This document shows positions 11,293 through 23,382 of a stretch of DNA of 64,000 bases, in pieces; within the stretch, counting starts at the first letter, position 1, and the number at the start of each line of letters is the position of its first letter. This stretch comes from Sanghuangporus weigelae. Taxonomy: Eukaryota; Basidiomycota; Agaricomycetes; Hymenochaetales; Hymenochaetaceae. The stretch covers positions 1,612,001 through 1,676,000 of the forward strand of contig CP137327.1 in the NCBI GenBank assembly GCA_033182465.1, written 5' to 3'. The notes under the pieces were generated by a model that searched no databases, was not told the DNA's origin, and was given only the letters and a program-made list of their open reading frames with translations. Position numbers and translations under genes: made by a program.

Positions 11293-12773
11293 TGAAACTC
11301 CTGTGGGCGTTCAGATACCGGACAGGGAATATAAAGTTTGAGGGGCTGCCCTAGAATACCTTTGAGTGGTCAGCAGAGAGTTACACCTTTGACCAAAGGT
11401 AAGCGGAAATGAAGGGATAAGAGAATATACGAGGAAAAGGTTGTATGAGGACTGAAGAATGCATGGGAAGCGCTCAAGGAAGGGTCCCGAGGATGGACTT
11501 CTCTCGAGATTGATGGTGGCGGTGCGAAGGCTAAATCGACTCTCTAGCTCTACTGCAAGCTCTGGACTAAAGCTGACAAACACAAGGCACAATAACTAAT
11601 CTAAACTTATGCTACGCTAGTCAAACCACCAACTCGAATGTGACTAATCGACCAGGCTAACACACTGGGAAGCAACAGCAGCCAATTTCACTTGTAGTCT
11701 AAAGTGTCAGAACACAGTGTAACAATTCGAAACGCAATACGATGGACAAGGGACGATAACTGGGCGGATCGAAACGTGATACTAGGGATGGAGGGACTAT
11801 ACGGTGATGGAAAGGGAAGATATGGTGTCCTTTTCCGACGGCAGTGGAGAGGGGAAGGTGTCGCGAGACCAAAGGTACGCGGCACGCAGCACGCTAAGTA
11901 ATGGGGTTACGAGCGAAACCAGCGAAACAGATCGGAACACGCAAGGGGTTTTCGATACGGGTGATAGAGATAAGAGGAGTCCTTTACACAAACACGGCAA
12001 ACTATACAAATGTATAAACAGCTCTGCTGCAAAGAGAGATCACCAATCGACTGCACAGAACACGAAATATCGTATATTAGACTATAGAGACGAGAGAGTC
12101 CACTATGAACAAGTAGAACTCGAAGCTGGGGGACTTCAGATGATCTCAGAACTCCTCCCCCCCACTACGAGAGTCGTGCTATATTTATACTAAACGTCCC
12201 AGACTGAGCCTCCTTTTGGTCAGAGAACATATGGCCATAAGAAAAAAAAGGGGAAACGCATATCACTATCTACAAAGGAGAGGTGCGCATATGAATGGTT
12301 AAAGGACACATAAAACAGAAAGAAACAATACTAAGCATGATTGGAATGAGAGCATAAAGAAATAAAAGGGACGCATATAGAAAGGTGAGGGCATAAGCAA
12401 AACCTTCGGAACCGGGTGTCTTTGAGCGGAACGAGTCGGAACTTGGGAAAAGGACTTGGAAAGGCAAATCTGCAATGTTTTGAATGAGAGAGGGGCTGTG
12501 GACAACGCTGCAGGGTCAAATCTCTTTGTCAGGAGTATGGATCCAAGATCCAGAGACTTGTGATTGATGCATGTAGGATTGTCGCGTGATTCTTCCACCG
12601 TGTCTGATATGATGGCCAATCACGGAATGGTGCACGTGCCATTTAGACTATGGCATTCTTGCTAAGTCCACTCGTTCTAGCGAAACCAGTCGAAACTGGG
12701 TGAAACTAGTTGGAACACCGCGGAACTGGTCATAACGACTTCATATGCTCCCAAGCTTTAGTCTTACTCTTCA
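11293..12773 (-). mobile_element. B1: solo-LTR-like unit of family B inserted in G2 gag
   Basis: A 1481-bp unit with TG...CA ends (plus reading TGAAACTCCT...ACTCTTCA), flanked by ACGC (11289-11292) and GCGC (12774-12777), one transition apart. The intact target can be read in G3 near 21510. A TATAAATA box on the minus strand at 12182-12189 suggests minus is sense. Its sister B2 has a perfect duplication, CCGT. A short tandem array with a 20-bp unit (about 12682-12721) lies near the high-coordinate end. No protein-coding body is recognisable. Confidence 0.84.
12182..12189 (-). promoter_or_regulatory. TATA box of unit B1
   Basis: TATAAATA on the minus strand, followed downstream by GCACGACTCTCGTAGTGG. 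The diverged unit J has TATAAATAGGCGTGCTAC and then GTAGTTGGGAGGG at the same relative place, so box and start region are conserved between two families. Confidence 0.55.
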
Positions 12774-12777
12774 GCGC

Positions 12778-14009
12778 TTAGTTCATGGCAATGTCCATGG
12801 GTTGACCCATTCCTCCATACGTCACTCCTGTCACATCTCGACAATCCGCTTGAAGGAAGGGTTGAGGGTTTGGGACGTAGGGACGTATGAACTGTTGCTG
12901 CATTGGACATTGTTGTTGTGGTGCTGGAATCATCCTTTGAACCATTTGAATTGGATTCCGTCGTCAATGCTCGGCAAACAAATCCCTGATCTGTTGCTCT
13001 GTTTGATTGACCTTGATTGCCCTTGCCTTCCAGTTGGCATACTTTGTTGGCTCTGGTTCTGTTCGCATAACACCTTTGATGGCCTTCGGATTCATGGCCT
13101 TCCTGAGACGACTGATCAACCGGTTATCATGGGCCTCTTGGGTTAGTCCCACATGCATGCAATAGATATCGAACTCATTGAAGAATTTGTCTGTGTCGTT
13201 GTCGCCTTGGTGCAATTCTTCGAGTTTCTGGAAAGCCTTATGATGACGGCTGGGATCTGCAAACGACTCATCAAGGCATTCCAGGAATTTTGCCCATGAC
13301 TCTGTGATGTCCAGATTACCGTCGATTGTTGGTGTTGTTTTAAAGTAACTTTCTGCCCACGTTGCCGCCTTACCCTTCCTTAGGTATGAGAGGGTGAACA
13401 AGATCTTGTCGCTGTCCTTTCTAAATTTTGATGGATATGACTGAATGTATAGACAGATTTCTCATTTGAAGTCGGGGTATTTGTCTCCTCTGTCATACTC
13501 TCATGGCTTAGCCGTTCCGATCTTTTCTGACAACTTTGACATGTTTCCACCTCCTACTCCATTCGTCTGGAGAGCAAGGGCAATTGCAACGCTTAGATCC
13601 TCCATCTGTTTCTGACTGAGCGATATCGTTGTTGGTTCTTTTGGTTCAGGCATCGTGCTTCGACTGCTGATTGGTGGATTCGAGTCTCTTGGTTCAGTAA
13701 ACGATAGTGATCGTTCGAGTGGGGGAGTTGGTGTAGTGGTTGGGGGCTTTGGAGCAACCGGAGCAGGTATTCTTGATGTTGATACCTCCGTTGTTGTTGA
13801 GCGTGCAGACTGTTGTTGTGCGAACAACTCAGTGTTTGCACCCGGATTTGGCACCCAAGGAAACCAAACGCCCTTTGAGTCTTGTGACTTCCAGAACTTT
13901 CACGCGTCATCCCACTCGAGGTCGTAGAGACTGCCGTGTAATCTCCCTTGGTAGCAATTTCCTGTTGCACTCCAACAAACTTAGGATAGGGTGAGGCGTT
14001 GTTCGTCAA
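12778..14009 (-). pseudogene. G2 gag region
   Basis: The minus strand reads an N-terminal segment starting MTNNASPYPKFVGVQQE near 14009, a proline/threonine-rich stretch, then the capsid region (about 12964-13401) with ESWAKFLECLDESFADPS and KLEELHQGDNDTDKFFNEF. The nucleocapsid continues beyond B1. It is closely similar to the G1 and G3 gag. Broken fossil. Confidence 0.85.
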
Positions 14010-14669
14010 TTAGATCCACCTTGATAGCAAGGGGGTGGGACAGGGATTGGTGTGTTCGAACGGGCCCGACCTCGGATGTTCGGCTCATCTTGGAAGTTGA
14101 TGACTAAATAGAAGACTTCCATGTGGATGACAAACGAGATACTTGTTGATAATTGAACTCTTTGAGTTACCCACGTGTACCTCAGCTGATTGCCCCACCA
14201 GATGCTGATTCATAGCGCCACGTTGACTAGTCTTCTTCAATCTTAACCTCAACTTCTTCAATCTTGACTTCTGGCTCTAGACAATGTTGACGTTTGAGCG
14301 CTCTCGGCAATGGTCCTTCGATGTGAGTTAGCACTTGTTTACCTTGCTTACTCAGAGCAGAGATGATGTTGTTTGGGTCGAAGTCGGGGTGGTCACATAC
14401 GTTGTTAAAAGTAGTGATAAAGTGCTTAGTTCATGCACTTCAATGTTCATGGCGTTGATAACAAGTCTGATAACGAGTGGGTGCCAGGGTGATTGGTTGT
14501 TTGTTGAAAATATCAAAACACGTTCAGTGTTTAAAACACTAGACGGGCTAGATAGGGTTGCTTAGATGAATCCGAGATGGGTGCGATCAAGATAATCATC
14601 AATGTAACTCCTTGTGTGGAGCGACGATAGCGAGTGTTTCCACAGGCTAGAGGGTAGGTCTTTCTATTA
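14010..14669 (-). other. G2 leader between 5' LTR and gag
   Basis: A 660-bp leader shared with G3 and, in part, G1. On the minus strand a short open frame includes HPDFDPNN and SKQGKQVLTHIEGPLPRALK and ends EVKIEEVEVKIEED. Similar wording in G3 (HPDFDPND, SKQGKRVLTYIDG) suggests it once had coding or packaging constraint. Function unknown. Confidence 0.5.
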
Positions 14670-15121
14670 TGTTAGGCAGCAAGACTAACAGATGTAGATC
14701 TCGAGGCGGCCAACACAACAACAAACAACTGGCTAATGTAAGTTGCTAGGCTAAATGCATGCTATGTCGAAGTGAAGGTAAGTAGAATTCAGCAAACTAA
14801 TAGTACAAGAGTAGGTACCTATGTCAAAGTGAAGGTAAGTAGAATAGAAAGACAAGGAAACAAAAGAGTCAATCTAGCTACTTATATACACTTTGAATGT
14901 GTGAAAGGTCTACTCTAATAAGGAATCACATGATGAAGGAGTGGAGTGATTAGTGAGCATCTTAGTCGGAAGGAACGGATTTAGTCATAGTGGATGAGTA
15001 AAGATGAATAAGCTATGACAGAACAAATGGAATTAGTAAAAACGGATGAGTAATGTAAGGGAAGAATATTAAAATGAATAATGATGTAAGAAAAGAAAAG
15101 GAAAATGTTTGAGTCCTAACA
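14670..15121 (-). repeat. G2 5' LTR
   Basis: A 452-bp LTR; on the minus strand TGTTAGGACTCAAAC...CTGCCTAACA. It is homologous along its length with the G1 and G3 LTRs. Its partner LTR is not in the window. Confidence 0.9.
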
Positions 15122-15255
15122 GACTGTGTCGCTTTTACAGAAGATTCCATAAGCATTACATAATCAACAAAGTGGATATAAGGAAGAATATAAACAGAAC
15201 AATAAACTACAAAATAGTAAGAGTGTCAGGGATCACACTTCTAACAATAATTCTA
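15122..15255. other. Unassigned 134-bp AT-rich spacer
   Basis: This lies between the G2 5' LTR and the start of D'. I see no gene, promoter or clear repeat in it. It may be the decayed target of both insertions. Confidence 0.4.
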
Positions 15256-15423
15256 TGTTAGGACCAGTGGTTTCAGGCAAGGTGGTTAACTCAAGCCTAT
15301 CAGAGCAAGTCCCTGCTTCCTCCTTCTGACTATGAGTCTTGCAGAGAGTAAGCAAAGGTTAAAGATGTACTATTAAGAAGTGAGTTATAGGCTCAAGCTT
15401 AACTTAACAGTAAAGCAGAGTTT

Positions 15424-15868
15424 TGTTAGGCGGTGAGACTAACAGACATCAATCTCGAGATGGCCAACATAATAACAAACAACAGGCTAAACGCAAGTTG
15501 CCAAGCTAGACGCACGCTATGTTGTAGTGAAGGTAAATAGAATATTCGTTAATACTAGAGTACAAGAGTAGATATATCATAGTGAAGGTAAGTAGAATAG
15601 AAAGACAAGGAAATGAAAGAGTCAATCTAGCTACTTATATACACTTTGAACATGAGAAGGGTCTACTCTATTAAGAAGTCACATGATAAAAGAGTAGAGT
15701 GATTAGTGAGCGTCTTAGTCAGAAAGAATAGATTTAGTCATGGTGAATGAGTAAGGATGAATAAGCCAAGATGGAGCAAATGAGATTAGTAAAAATGGAT
15801 GAGTAATGTAAAAGGAATAATAAAAATGATGATGTAAGAAAAGAAAGGAAAATGTTTGAGTCCTAATA
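15424..15868 (-). repeat. G3 3' LTR
   Basis: A 445-bp copy of the G-family LTR, next to the end of the chromodomain-like pol tail. It is homologous to 23383-23826 and contains the conserved TATATAAG box on the minus strand (about 15633-15640). Confidence 0.9.
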
Positions 15869-18800
15869 TCACCCTCTCTTCAAGGTTGGGCGTCCCGACC
15901 AACTGCGATAACCTTCTGACGTCATGAACTTATACATTGTGCGAAGATTTTGACGAGGTATTGACAACTTTCTTGGAGCACCAGGATGTTTTTGATAAAA
16001 TTCTTTGACTGTGTCTTTTGCATTATCCCCAACGTCCGACCTGAGCTGCCATGTTGCTTTGTCATATCCAACCCACTTGACGAGAAATTGAAGTTTCCCT
16101 CTGTGCAGACGCAAGTTGAGTATTTCTTCAACCTTGTATTCTTCTTCATCTTCAACAATGACGGGTGATGGCGGTGGAGGTTTCCTTTGAGACTCAAATG
16201 ACAGTTTGACAGACAGTTTGAGTAAGACTTCATTAAAGACAGGGTGTACTTGTCTCCATGTGCGAGGTAGTTTGAGTCAATACGCGCTCGCACCAACCTT
16301 CTTGACGACTTCAAAGGGACCAAACCATTTATCATCCATCTTCTTCATTGGACGTATTGTCTTTATGTTTTGTCCGTCAAGGAAAACCTTATTGCTAGCC
16401 TTGTATACCACTGTTTTGCCTGTGTGACGATCGTAGAAGTGTTTCATGTCGTTGTTGGTCTTGACCAGGTTTGTTTGAGCGAGTTTGTGTATCTCCTTGA
16501 CATGTTTAGCGAACTCTTCTGCTGATAGATTTGTTGAAGATGTTCCAATGTTTGTGAACCCCATCAGGTAGACTCCGGTATTGACGAAGAAAGGAGACAA
16601 CTTCATTGCCAAATGCTCACAATTGTTATACACAAACTCTGCCAGTGCTAGCCAGTCTGCCCAATCCGTTTGCCGATGGTTGACGTATAGACGTAGGAAT
16701 TGTTTGAGTTCCTGGTTGACCCACTCAGTTTGGCTGTCAGTTTGAGGATGATATGCTGTTGACGGGTCACCTTCAATGTGGAGGAGTTTATACAGCTCCT
16801 TCATCATCTTCACATTGAACTGTATGCCTTGGTTGTGGATAATCTTTTGAGGTAGTCCATGTAAACAAAAGACGTGATCTTGATAGATCTTTGCCATGCC
16901 TTCTGCTATCAGCTTTGTTGTCATCAGGATTGCGTAGATCTGTTTGCTAAACTGATCGACTACCATGCATATGGTGTTGAACCTATTTGACTCTAGTAGC
17001 TCTCCAATCAGGTCGACCATGACAATCTGCCATGGTGCCTCCAGCACCTCATTAGGGTGCAAAATCTTTGCTCTTGTCACTCTGAGAGCTTTCGTCCACT
17101 GACAATAATCACACTCACGTACGTAATTCCAGATATCGACGTAGATGTTAGGCCACCAGAAGCTTCAGCTTACTATCGCCACCATCTTGTTCGCCCCTGG
17201 ATGTCTGGCCAATGTCAAGTTGTGGCATTCCCTCATCACCGCCTCTCTGATGCTTATTAGTACAAAGACATTCCAGAACTTCTTTGTTGTTGTTGTTGAC
17301 AGCCTAGCCATCACTTCCTTCTTCCACAGGCCATCCTTGAGCTCTAAATTTGACAGTCTGTCCTTCTTATCCATCTTCTCCTGTGTCTCCCTGACTGCTG
17401 CCATGAGCGTGTCCCTTGACATCTTCACTGTACCTCTGACCAACCATTCATCCTTGATGAATGTCACGCCTTTGTTATCATGTTCGCCCTTGTCCTAGTC
17501 TGCTCACCTTGATAACAAATCAGCTTTTCCCAGCATTTTCCCAGGCTTGTGTACCAATGAAAAGTCGAATTTGGTGAGATCAAGTCACCAATGTGCTTGT
17601 CGACAATTCAGCTTTTGCGGAGACCTGAAGTATGTCAAGTTCGCGTGATCAGTTCAAACTTCGAACAACTTGTTGGCCCCTTGGAGGTATTGTCGCCACT
17701 CCTTAAGCACTTGAATGATGGCTAACATTTCCTTGTCATAGATTTTGTAATTTTGTTCAGCGTCTAGGAAAGTCAACGATTGGTACACAATCACCTTCCA
17801 TTTGCCTCCTTGTTTCTGCAAAAGTACACCACCTGCTGCAAAGTCCGATGCGTCAGCTTCAACACGGAAAGGGTCGTCATTATTTGAAATGGCCAACACC
17901 GGGGGACTACTTAGTCAGTCCTTGAACTCATCAAACACTTGTTGTTCCTCCTCTCCCCACTTCCATTCCACCTTACCTGTCAGCGATGTCAATGGTTTGA
18001 CGACTGAACTGTATCCTTGGACAAAGCGGTGCAACTAGTTTCCTAGGCCAAGGAACTGTTGTAGTTCATAAACGTTCTTCAGGACTAGCCATTCCTGTAC
18101 CGCAACCGTCTTCTTTGGGTCCATGCACACTTCTTCGTTGCCGATGATGTGCCCAAGGTATTTGACTATGCTGATCTTGAACTTGCATTTTTGCAGTTTC
18201 AGGAAAAGTTTATTTTGTTGAAGGATTTCGAAGACTCGTCTGATTTGTTCACGATGTTCTTCTATCATATTCAAGAAAATGAGTATATCGTCAAGGTAAA
18301 TGATAACAACACCCTCATGGATCATTTCCTGAAAGATATTGTTCATAAAGCCCTGGAATGTTGCCGTCGCATTGCACAGACCAAAGAACATTACCGTCAG
18401 TTCAAATAGTCCCAGGTTTGTCCTGAACGCTGCTTTCCATTCATCGCCTTTGTGGATCCGGATATTGTAATATCCCCAGTGGACATTGAGCTTGGTGATA
18501 TATTTAGCATCCTTGACTTTGTCGATGAGCTCATTAATTAATGGTAAGGGGTACTTGTTCTTAACTGTTCCCTCATTGAGCTTTCAATAGTCTTGGATCA
18601 CTCGCAAACTCCCGTCTTCCTTCTAAATAAAGAAGAATGGTGATGCCATTGGAGATTTTAACTGCCTGATACATCCTGACACAAGGTTTTCTTCAATGAA
18701 CTCCTTCATCGCCACTTGTTCCTTGGGTGACAATAGATAAACCTTACAGTCACTGGGCTTGAAATCCGGTTTTAGGTCAATAGCGTGGTCCCACGTCTGA

Positions 18801-19243
18801 TGAGCCTGTAACTGCTCGAACAATTCCTCGCTAAAGATGTCCACATACTCCTCTAGGTATAATGGCCACTTCATTGCTTCATCCATCCACACCTTCCTCA
18901 CGTATTCATCATCCACCTCTTCTTTCAACAACGAGGACACACATTCGTCAGGACAGTGGGTGAAGTCAATCTTGCCAACCTTCCAGTTGATCTCGGGATT
19001 ATGTTTCTGTAACCAATCGTGACCGAGGAAGATGCTGCTTGACACTAATGACATCATGGCTAGGCAAATTTCCTCTTCGTGTTTTCCGAAGATCATGCAT
19101 ACCACCATGTATTCCTTAATCAGTCCGTCTTCATTGCTTGTACTGTCGGCATTGAAGACTGGTCTTAGGCGTATGTACTCTGAGTTGGAAAATCATACTA
19201 CTTGACAAATCCTTTGTTGATGTAGGAACCTGTACAACCTGAG
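15869..19243 (-). pseudogene. G3 pol region up to L1
   Basis: Read on the minus strand from high coordinate: a retropepsin end with GHDWLQKHNPEINW (about 18620-19110), RT with KLNV/GYYNI and [10 protein letters not shown] (about 18035-18600), RNase H (about 17650-17900, FAAGGVLLQKQGGKWK), an integrase zinc domain and DDE core (about 16600-17470, PQTDSQTEWVNQELKQF), and the chromodomain-like tail (about 15870-16120, FLVKWVGYDKATWQL). It is colinear with G1. Fossil. Confidence 0.88.
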
Positions 19244-19607
19244 TGAAAGGATCCGTTCAAAAACTCGCATCAGGATCAATGCGATCAGCAGATCCACACG
19301 ATCAGCTTTCCAAACGCGACCGGTAACCAAGCCAGCTATCACGGGCCCAATAGATTGAGCGGCCTAGGCAACAGTAACCCGTTACCACCCGAGCGCCAGA
19401 AGCACCGAAACGGATACGTAATCCCACTATCACTCTAACGCCACCGACCAAGCAACCAGAGCGACCTCGATCAAAAGAAGCGATCAAACTTCTTAGAAGT
19501 CCAGAAGCACAACTACTAAAGCCTAAACACTAAAAGGCTAAAGGCTAATAAGGTTTATAGAGACCTCACTGGCATTTCAGCACTGTCAAGTCTGTGCACG
19601 AGTCTAC

Positions 19608-20198
19608 ATGGTCCTTTATGAAGTATACTACATAGTATGCACGGCAACAGCTGGTACGCGTGACTGTCACATCAAAATCGAGCGACACCTTCAAGATACA
19701 ATGCATTCCAATCCACCAAACCCAATAGTACCCAAGAAACGAGAGGAACTCACGATCACAACTCGGACCCCTCGAACTGCGAACCCGATAACTTGGAGAA
19801 TGATTGGATGGTATAGACCGGAGTTGCACACACCATGTCCAGCATCTACAATACAGGCAAACCTTTATTTACCAAGAGATGCAAACCTGGAGACCAAGCA
19901 GTTGCAACTCCTTATACAACGAAGGATATGGCATTACATTCGGGACATACAATATGAAGGCAAAGCATGGCTAGTCACCAGAACCCAGCAGAACCCACCA
20001 GCAGAGCTCATGCAGTTCATAATATGCCTTGGACCATACTCTACACCAACCCGACATCTTAACACTGACGTGCGAGTTATGCTTACCCTCGCTGGACCTC
20101 GAGGTGAATTCCAAAGAATCACATACCGAGCAGCCTACATTGCTCCAAGAGCAAAGATGCCACTCAATGACGGCAGTGACATCGTTATGGAGTACTGA
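19608..20198 (+). CDS. LTR-encoded protein of unit L1, 196 aa, unknown function
   Basis: Not recognised as any named family. The start is the first ATG of the frame (MVLYEVYYIVCTATAG). It is rich in Arg, Pro and Thr, without a signal peptide, membrane segment or zinc motif. The C-terminus reads RAAYIAPRAKMPLNDGSDIV. It sits in the first two thirds of the LTR-like unit, ahead of a CATAAATAG box. Unit L2 holds the same coding region in broken form with similar residues, so the frame was once kept. The end (MPLNDGSDIVMEY) loosely recalls the end of the D LTR protein (LPISNPDITISPM); that resemblance is weak and only a hint of common origin. Confidence 0.55.
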   Translation: MVLYEVYYIVCTATAGTRDCHIKIERHLQDTMHSNPPNPIVPKKREELTITTRTPRTANPITWRMIGWYRPELHTPCPASTIQANLYLPRDANLETKQLQLLIQRRIWHYIRDIQYEGKAWLVTRTQQNPPAELMQFIICLGPYSTPTRHLNTDVRVMLTLAGPRGEFQRITYRAAYIAPRAKMPLNDGSDIVMEY

Positions 20199-20412
20199 CA
20201 GTGGAGCATTCCACATCGGAGCACCACCTCTATTGTATCAGTCAGCAACTCCACAGAATACTGTCATAGTGGAAACGACCTTACAAAAAATTGGAGCAAA
20301 GTGGAGCAAAGCGTAGCAGGATGACAAGGGAACAGATGTAATGGTGGAGAAAGGTGGAGTAAAGTGGAAACAGGATGAGTAAGAAATAGGACGGAAAATG
20401 GAATATCTGGGA

Positions 20413-20422
20413 GCATAAATAG
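20413..20422 (+). promoter_or_regulatory. TATA-like box of unit L1
   Basis: GCATAAATAG lies downstream of the unit's open frame and about 300 bp before its 3' end. L2 has the matching CTATTTATGC on the plus strand (about 54719-54728). It is consistent with a U3/R border after the ORF. Confidence 0.45.
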
Positions 20423-20724
20423 TTGTAGGATTAGGCCCTCATTTCCCCATCTTTCGATCCTCTTAACACACTGGTGTAAAGCTTGCCCTACAGCGAGCTA
20501 TTACTGTGTGCTTTGTACTATCACACCTCTTGGAAATCCCAATCTGCTTTACTATCACCTCGTATCTGAAAGCATCCATAACTCGGACCGTGACTAGGAA
20601 GGCTAGTAAGGGACCGCGTGGTATAGCCAGACGTGGGTAGATAAGATCACCTCTGCACAACACACTGCTGCTTAGGCAAAAGGATCGAACCGGTGTAACC
20701 CCAGGCCTACCCCCTAACACCGAG

Positions 20725-22792
20725 TCAATGAGTGCGTGAGCGTCAATGAGATTTTCTTCCCCTAAAAGAGGGTTTGAAATGTCAACCTCATTGTCATTTG
20801 CTACCTTTGGGTGTACAATGCTGATGAAAGCATCGAGTTCCTTTCCACCGCTTTGTCTGACGAACTGTCCCAATGTTGCATCCTCTATGCCCTCGCGCCA
20901 TACCTCAGCTGCGCATCTGCCAACAACATCCCACACCACCTCAGTATTGTTTGCCTGGGCAACAATGTTCTCACAGTAAGGTTCTTCCGTCACAACCTCA
21001 TTTTTTATAGTGGTTTGAATCCGCTCCTCTTCCCTTAACACATTTGAGTTGCCTTTTTGCACAATCCTTCCTCTGATGAGTAAGTCATTATAGACATCAA
21101 AGTCTTTATTGTCTTCTGACTCTTCTGAGGTTACATCAGACAGGATCTTTTGAAGGTTAAAACCACCTTGCATTGTTGCATCTAGATAGTGTACATTGGG
21201 GCGATTATATTTTAACAAACGCGACGAGAAGAGTCCTTTAATCCTGTGACCAGTCGTTTCGACATTTACGCCTGGTCATCCTGAAAACCCTCACCATCAA
21301 CTATCTCTTCCAGCTCAGCTGGTACTGCTCGCACATCGACATTGTCAAAGTCTGATTCCTTTACGTTGCTGAGCTCTTTGAGGAGCGCCAGTCTGTCTTC
21401 TGGTTCAAAGGCAGCGATGATGGACCTGATTGCCTCACGACCACATGGGCAATCCCTAATGAAGTGGCCAGTTTGACCACACTTGTAACATGTGCATTGA
21501 GTATGTGCTTGGTTCATGGCGACGTCCATGGGTTGACCCATTCCTTCATATGTCACTCCTGTCGTATCTCAATGATCTGCTTGATAAAAGGGTTGAGGGT
21601 TTGCAACATAGGGACGTGCAAACTGTTGCTGCATTGGACGTCATGGTTGTGGTACTGGAACCGTTCTTTGAGTTGTCTGAACTAGATTTTGTCGTCAATG
21701 CTCAGCAAACAAATCCCTGATCTGTCGCTCCATTTGATCAACCTTGATCGCCCTTACCTTCCAGTCTGCGTACTTCACCGGCTCCAGATCAGTTTGCATG
21801 ACTCCTTCAATGACCTTCGGGTTCATGGCCTTCCTAAGCTGGCTGATCAACCAGCTGTTGTGGGCTTCTTGAGTCAGGCCTGCATGCGTGCGATGGATGT
21901 CAAAATCATTGAAGAATTTGTCGTCATTGTCATCGCCTTGGTATAACTCTTCGAGTTTCTGGAACGCCTTATGGTGACAACTGGGATCTTTGAACGAGTT
22001 GTTGAGGTGCTTCAGGAAGTCTACCCACGTGTCCTTGAAGTCCAGATTACCATTTGCCACTGGTGCTGATTCTACGTAGCTTTTGGCCCATGTCAACATA
22101 TTACCACCCTTTAGGTACAAAAGGGTGAACAGGATTTTGTCGCCGTCTGACTTGAACTTTGACAGATATGACTGGATGTACAGGCGGACTTCTCATTTGA
22201 AGTCGGGGTAAACCTTTCCGCCTGTGTACTGCCATGGTTTGGCCATTCCAATCGACTTCGATGTACTTCTGCTTCCTGCACCATTCTGCTGGAGCGCGAT
22301 TGCAATCACGATGCCTAAGTCCTCCATCTGCTTCTAACTGAGCGACATTGTTGTTTATCCTTCTAGTTTGAGGGTTGTGCTTTGGCTACTAACTGGTGGT
22401 TCTGGGTCTCTTGGTTCCATAAATGACATTGATGGTTGGAGAGGGGGTGCTGGTGTAGTAACCTCGGATTTGGGAGCAACTGGTGAGGGTACTCTTGACA
22501 TTGACACTTCCGTTGTAGTTGAGTGTGTGGACTGTTGCTGTGCAAATAACACAGTGTTTGAGCCTGGATTTGGTGCCCAAGGAAACCAAACGCCATTTGA
22601 GTCTTGCGACTTCCAAAACTTCCTTGCGTCGTCTCACTCGAGGCCGTAGAGATTGGCATATAACTGACCTTGGTAACAGTTGCCTGTTGCACTCCAATGA
22701 GTCTGTGGTAGAGCGAGGCGTTGTTTATCAGTTAGATCCACCTTGATAATGAGGGGGTGAGACAAGGATCAGTGAGTTCAAATGGGCCCGAC
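20725..22792 (-). pseudogene. G3 gag and start of pol
   Basis: On the minus strand: gag N-terminus and proline-rich part (about 22300-22730), capsid (about 21695-22120: WVDFLKHLNNSFKDPS, HKAFQKLEELYQGDDNDDKFFNDF), zinc knuckle CYKCGQTGHFIRDC (about 21456-21497), then the gag-pol linker with EESEDNKDFDVYNDL (about 21090-21150) leading to retropepsin, which is split by L1. Fossil, colinear with G1 and G2. Confidence 0.87.
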
Positions 22793-23382
22793 CTTGGATG
22801 TTTGGCTCATCGTGGAAGCAGAAAACTATGCGGAAAACTCTAACAAATAGAATAATTGCCAAATCAGGTGCAACACAAATCCTGTGCGTTACCCACGTGT
22901 ACGTCAACTGGTTGCTCCACCAGATGCTAATACAGAGTGCCAGGTTGACTAATCCTCTTCAATCTTGACCTCAACTTCTTCTATCTTAATTGCAGGTTCT
23001 TAACAACATTGATGTTTGAGCGTTCTTGACAACAGTCCGTCGATGTAAGTTAGCACTCGTTTGCCTTGCTTACTCAGGGCCAATACAATGTCATTAGGGT
23101 CAAAGTCAGGGTGGTTGTATATGTCATCAAAAGGAGTGATGAAGTGCTTTGTTCGAGCACGTCGATGTTGGTGGGGTTGATAACGAGTCTGATAGCAAGT
23201 GGGTGCCAGGGTGATTGGTGTCTGAGAATATCACAACACATCGGCGTTGAACACCAATGGGCTAGATAGGGGTGCTCGGATGAATCTGGGATAGGTGCAA
23301 TATGGTGATCATTAATGTTACTCCTTGCGTGGAGCAGCGATAGCAAATGTTTCCACGGGCTAGAGAATAAGTCTTTCTATTA
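22793..23382 (-). other. G3 leader between 5' LTR and gag
   Basis: A 590-bp leader homologous to that of G2. It carries short open frames (for example HPDFDPND on the minus strand). Coding status is unknown. Confidence 0.5.

Larger units (their letters stand above)
7752..15121 (-). mobile_element. G2: Ty3/gypsy chromovirus, minus strand, partial
   Basis: Same family as G1 and G3. From high to low coordinate: 5' LTR 14670-15121, leader, gag (about 14010 to 11050), start of pol with retropepsin, then RT, where the visible part stops at the G1 insertion. The rest probably lies left of the window, beyond G1. Two solo-LTR-like units, B1 and C1, are inserted in it. It is broken, with several breaks. 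Confidence 0.9.
19244..20719 (+). mobile_element. L1: ORF-bearing LTR-like unit inserted in G3 pol
   Basis: A 1476-bp unit TGAAAGGATCC...CCCCTAACA with a 5-bp target duplication CTGAG/CCGAG (19239-19243, 20720-20724), one transition apart. The second copy, L2 (54423-55943, opposite strand), has a perfect 5-bp duplication, GTACA. TG...CA ends, a TATA-like box near 20414 and the lack of a gag-pol body make it a solo LTR. Unlike A, B and C it carries a long clean open frame in the stretch upstream of the TATA-like box, as the D LTR does. Confidence 0.84.

Noticed and set aside
11704-12193. Open frames on both strands of B1
   Set aside because: Not kept in B2 and no protein-like composition.
15256-15423. 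Target duplication for D'
   Set aside because: Flanks at 15251-15255 and after 54191 do not match; either decayed or the ends are a few bases off.
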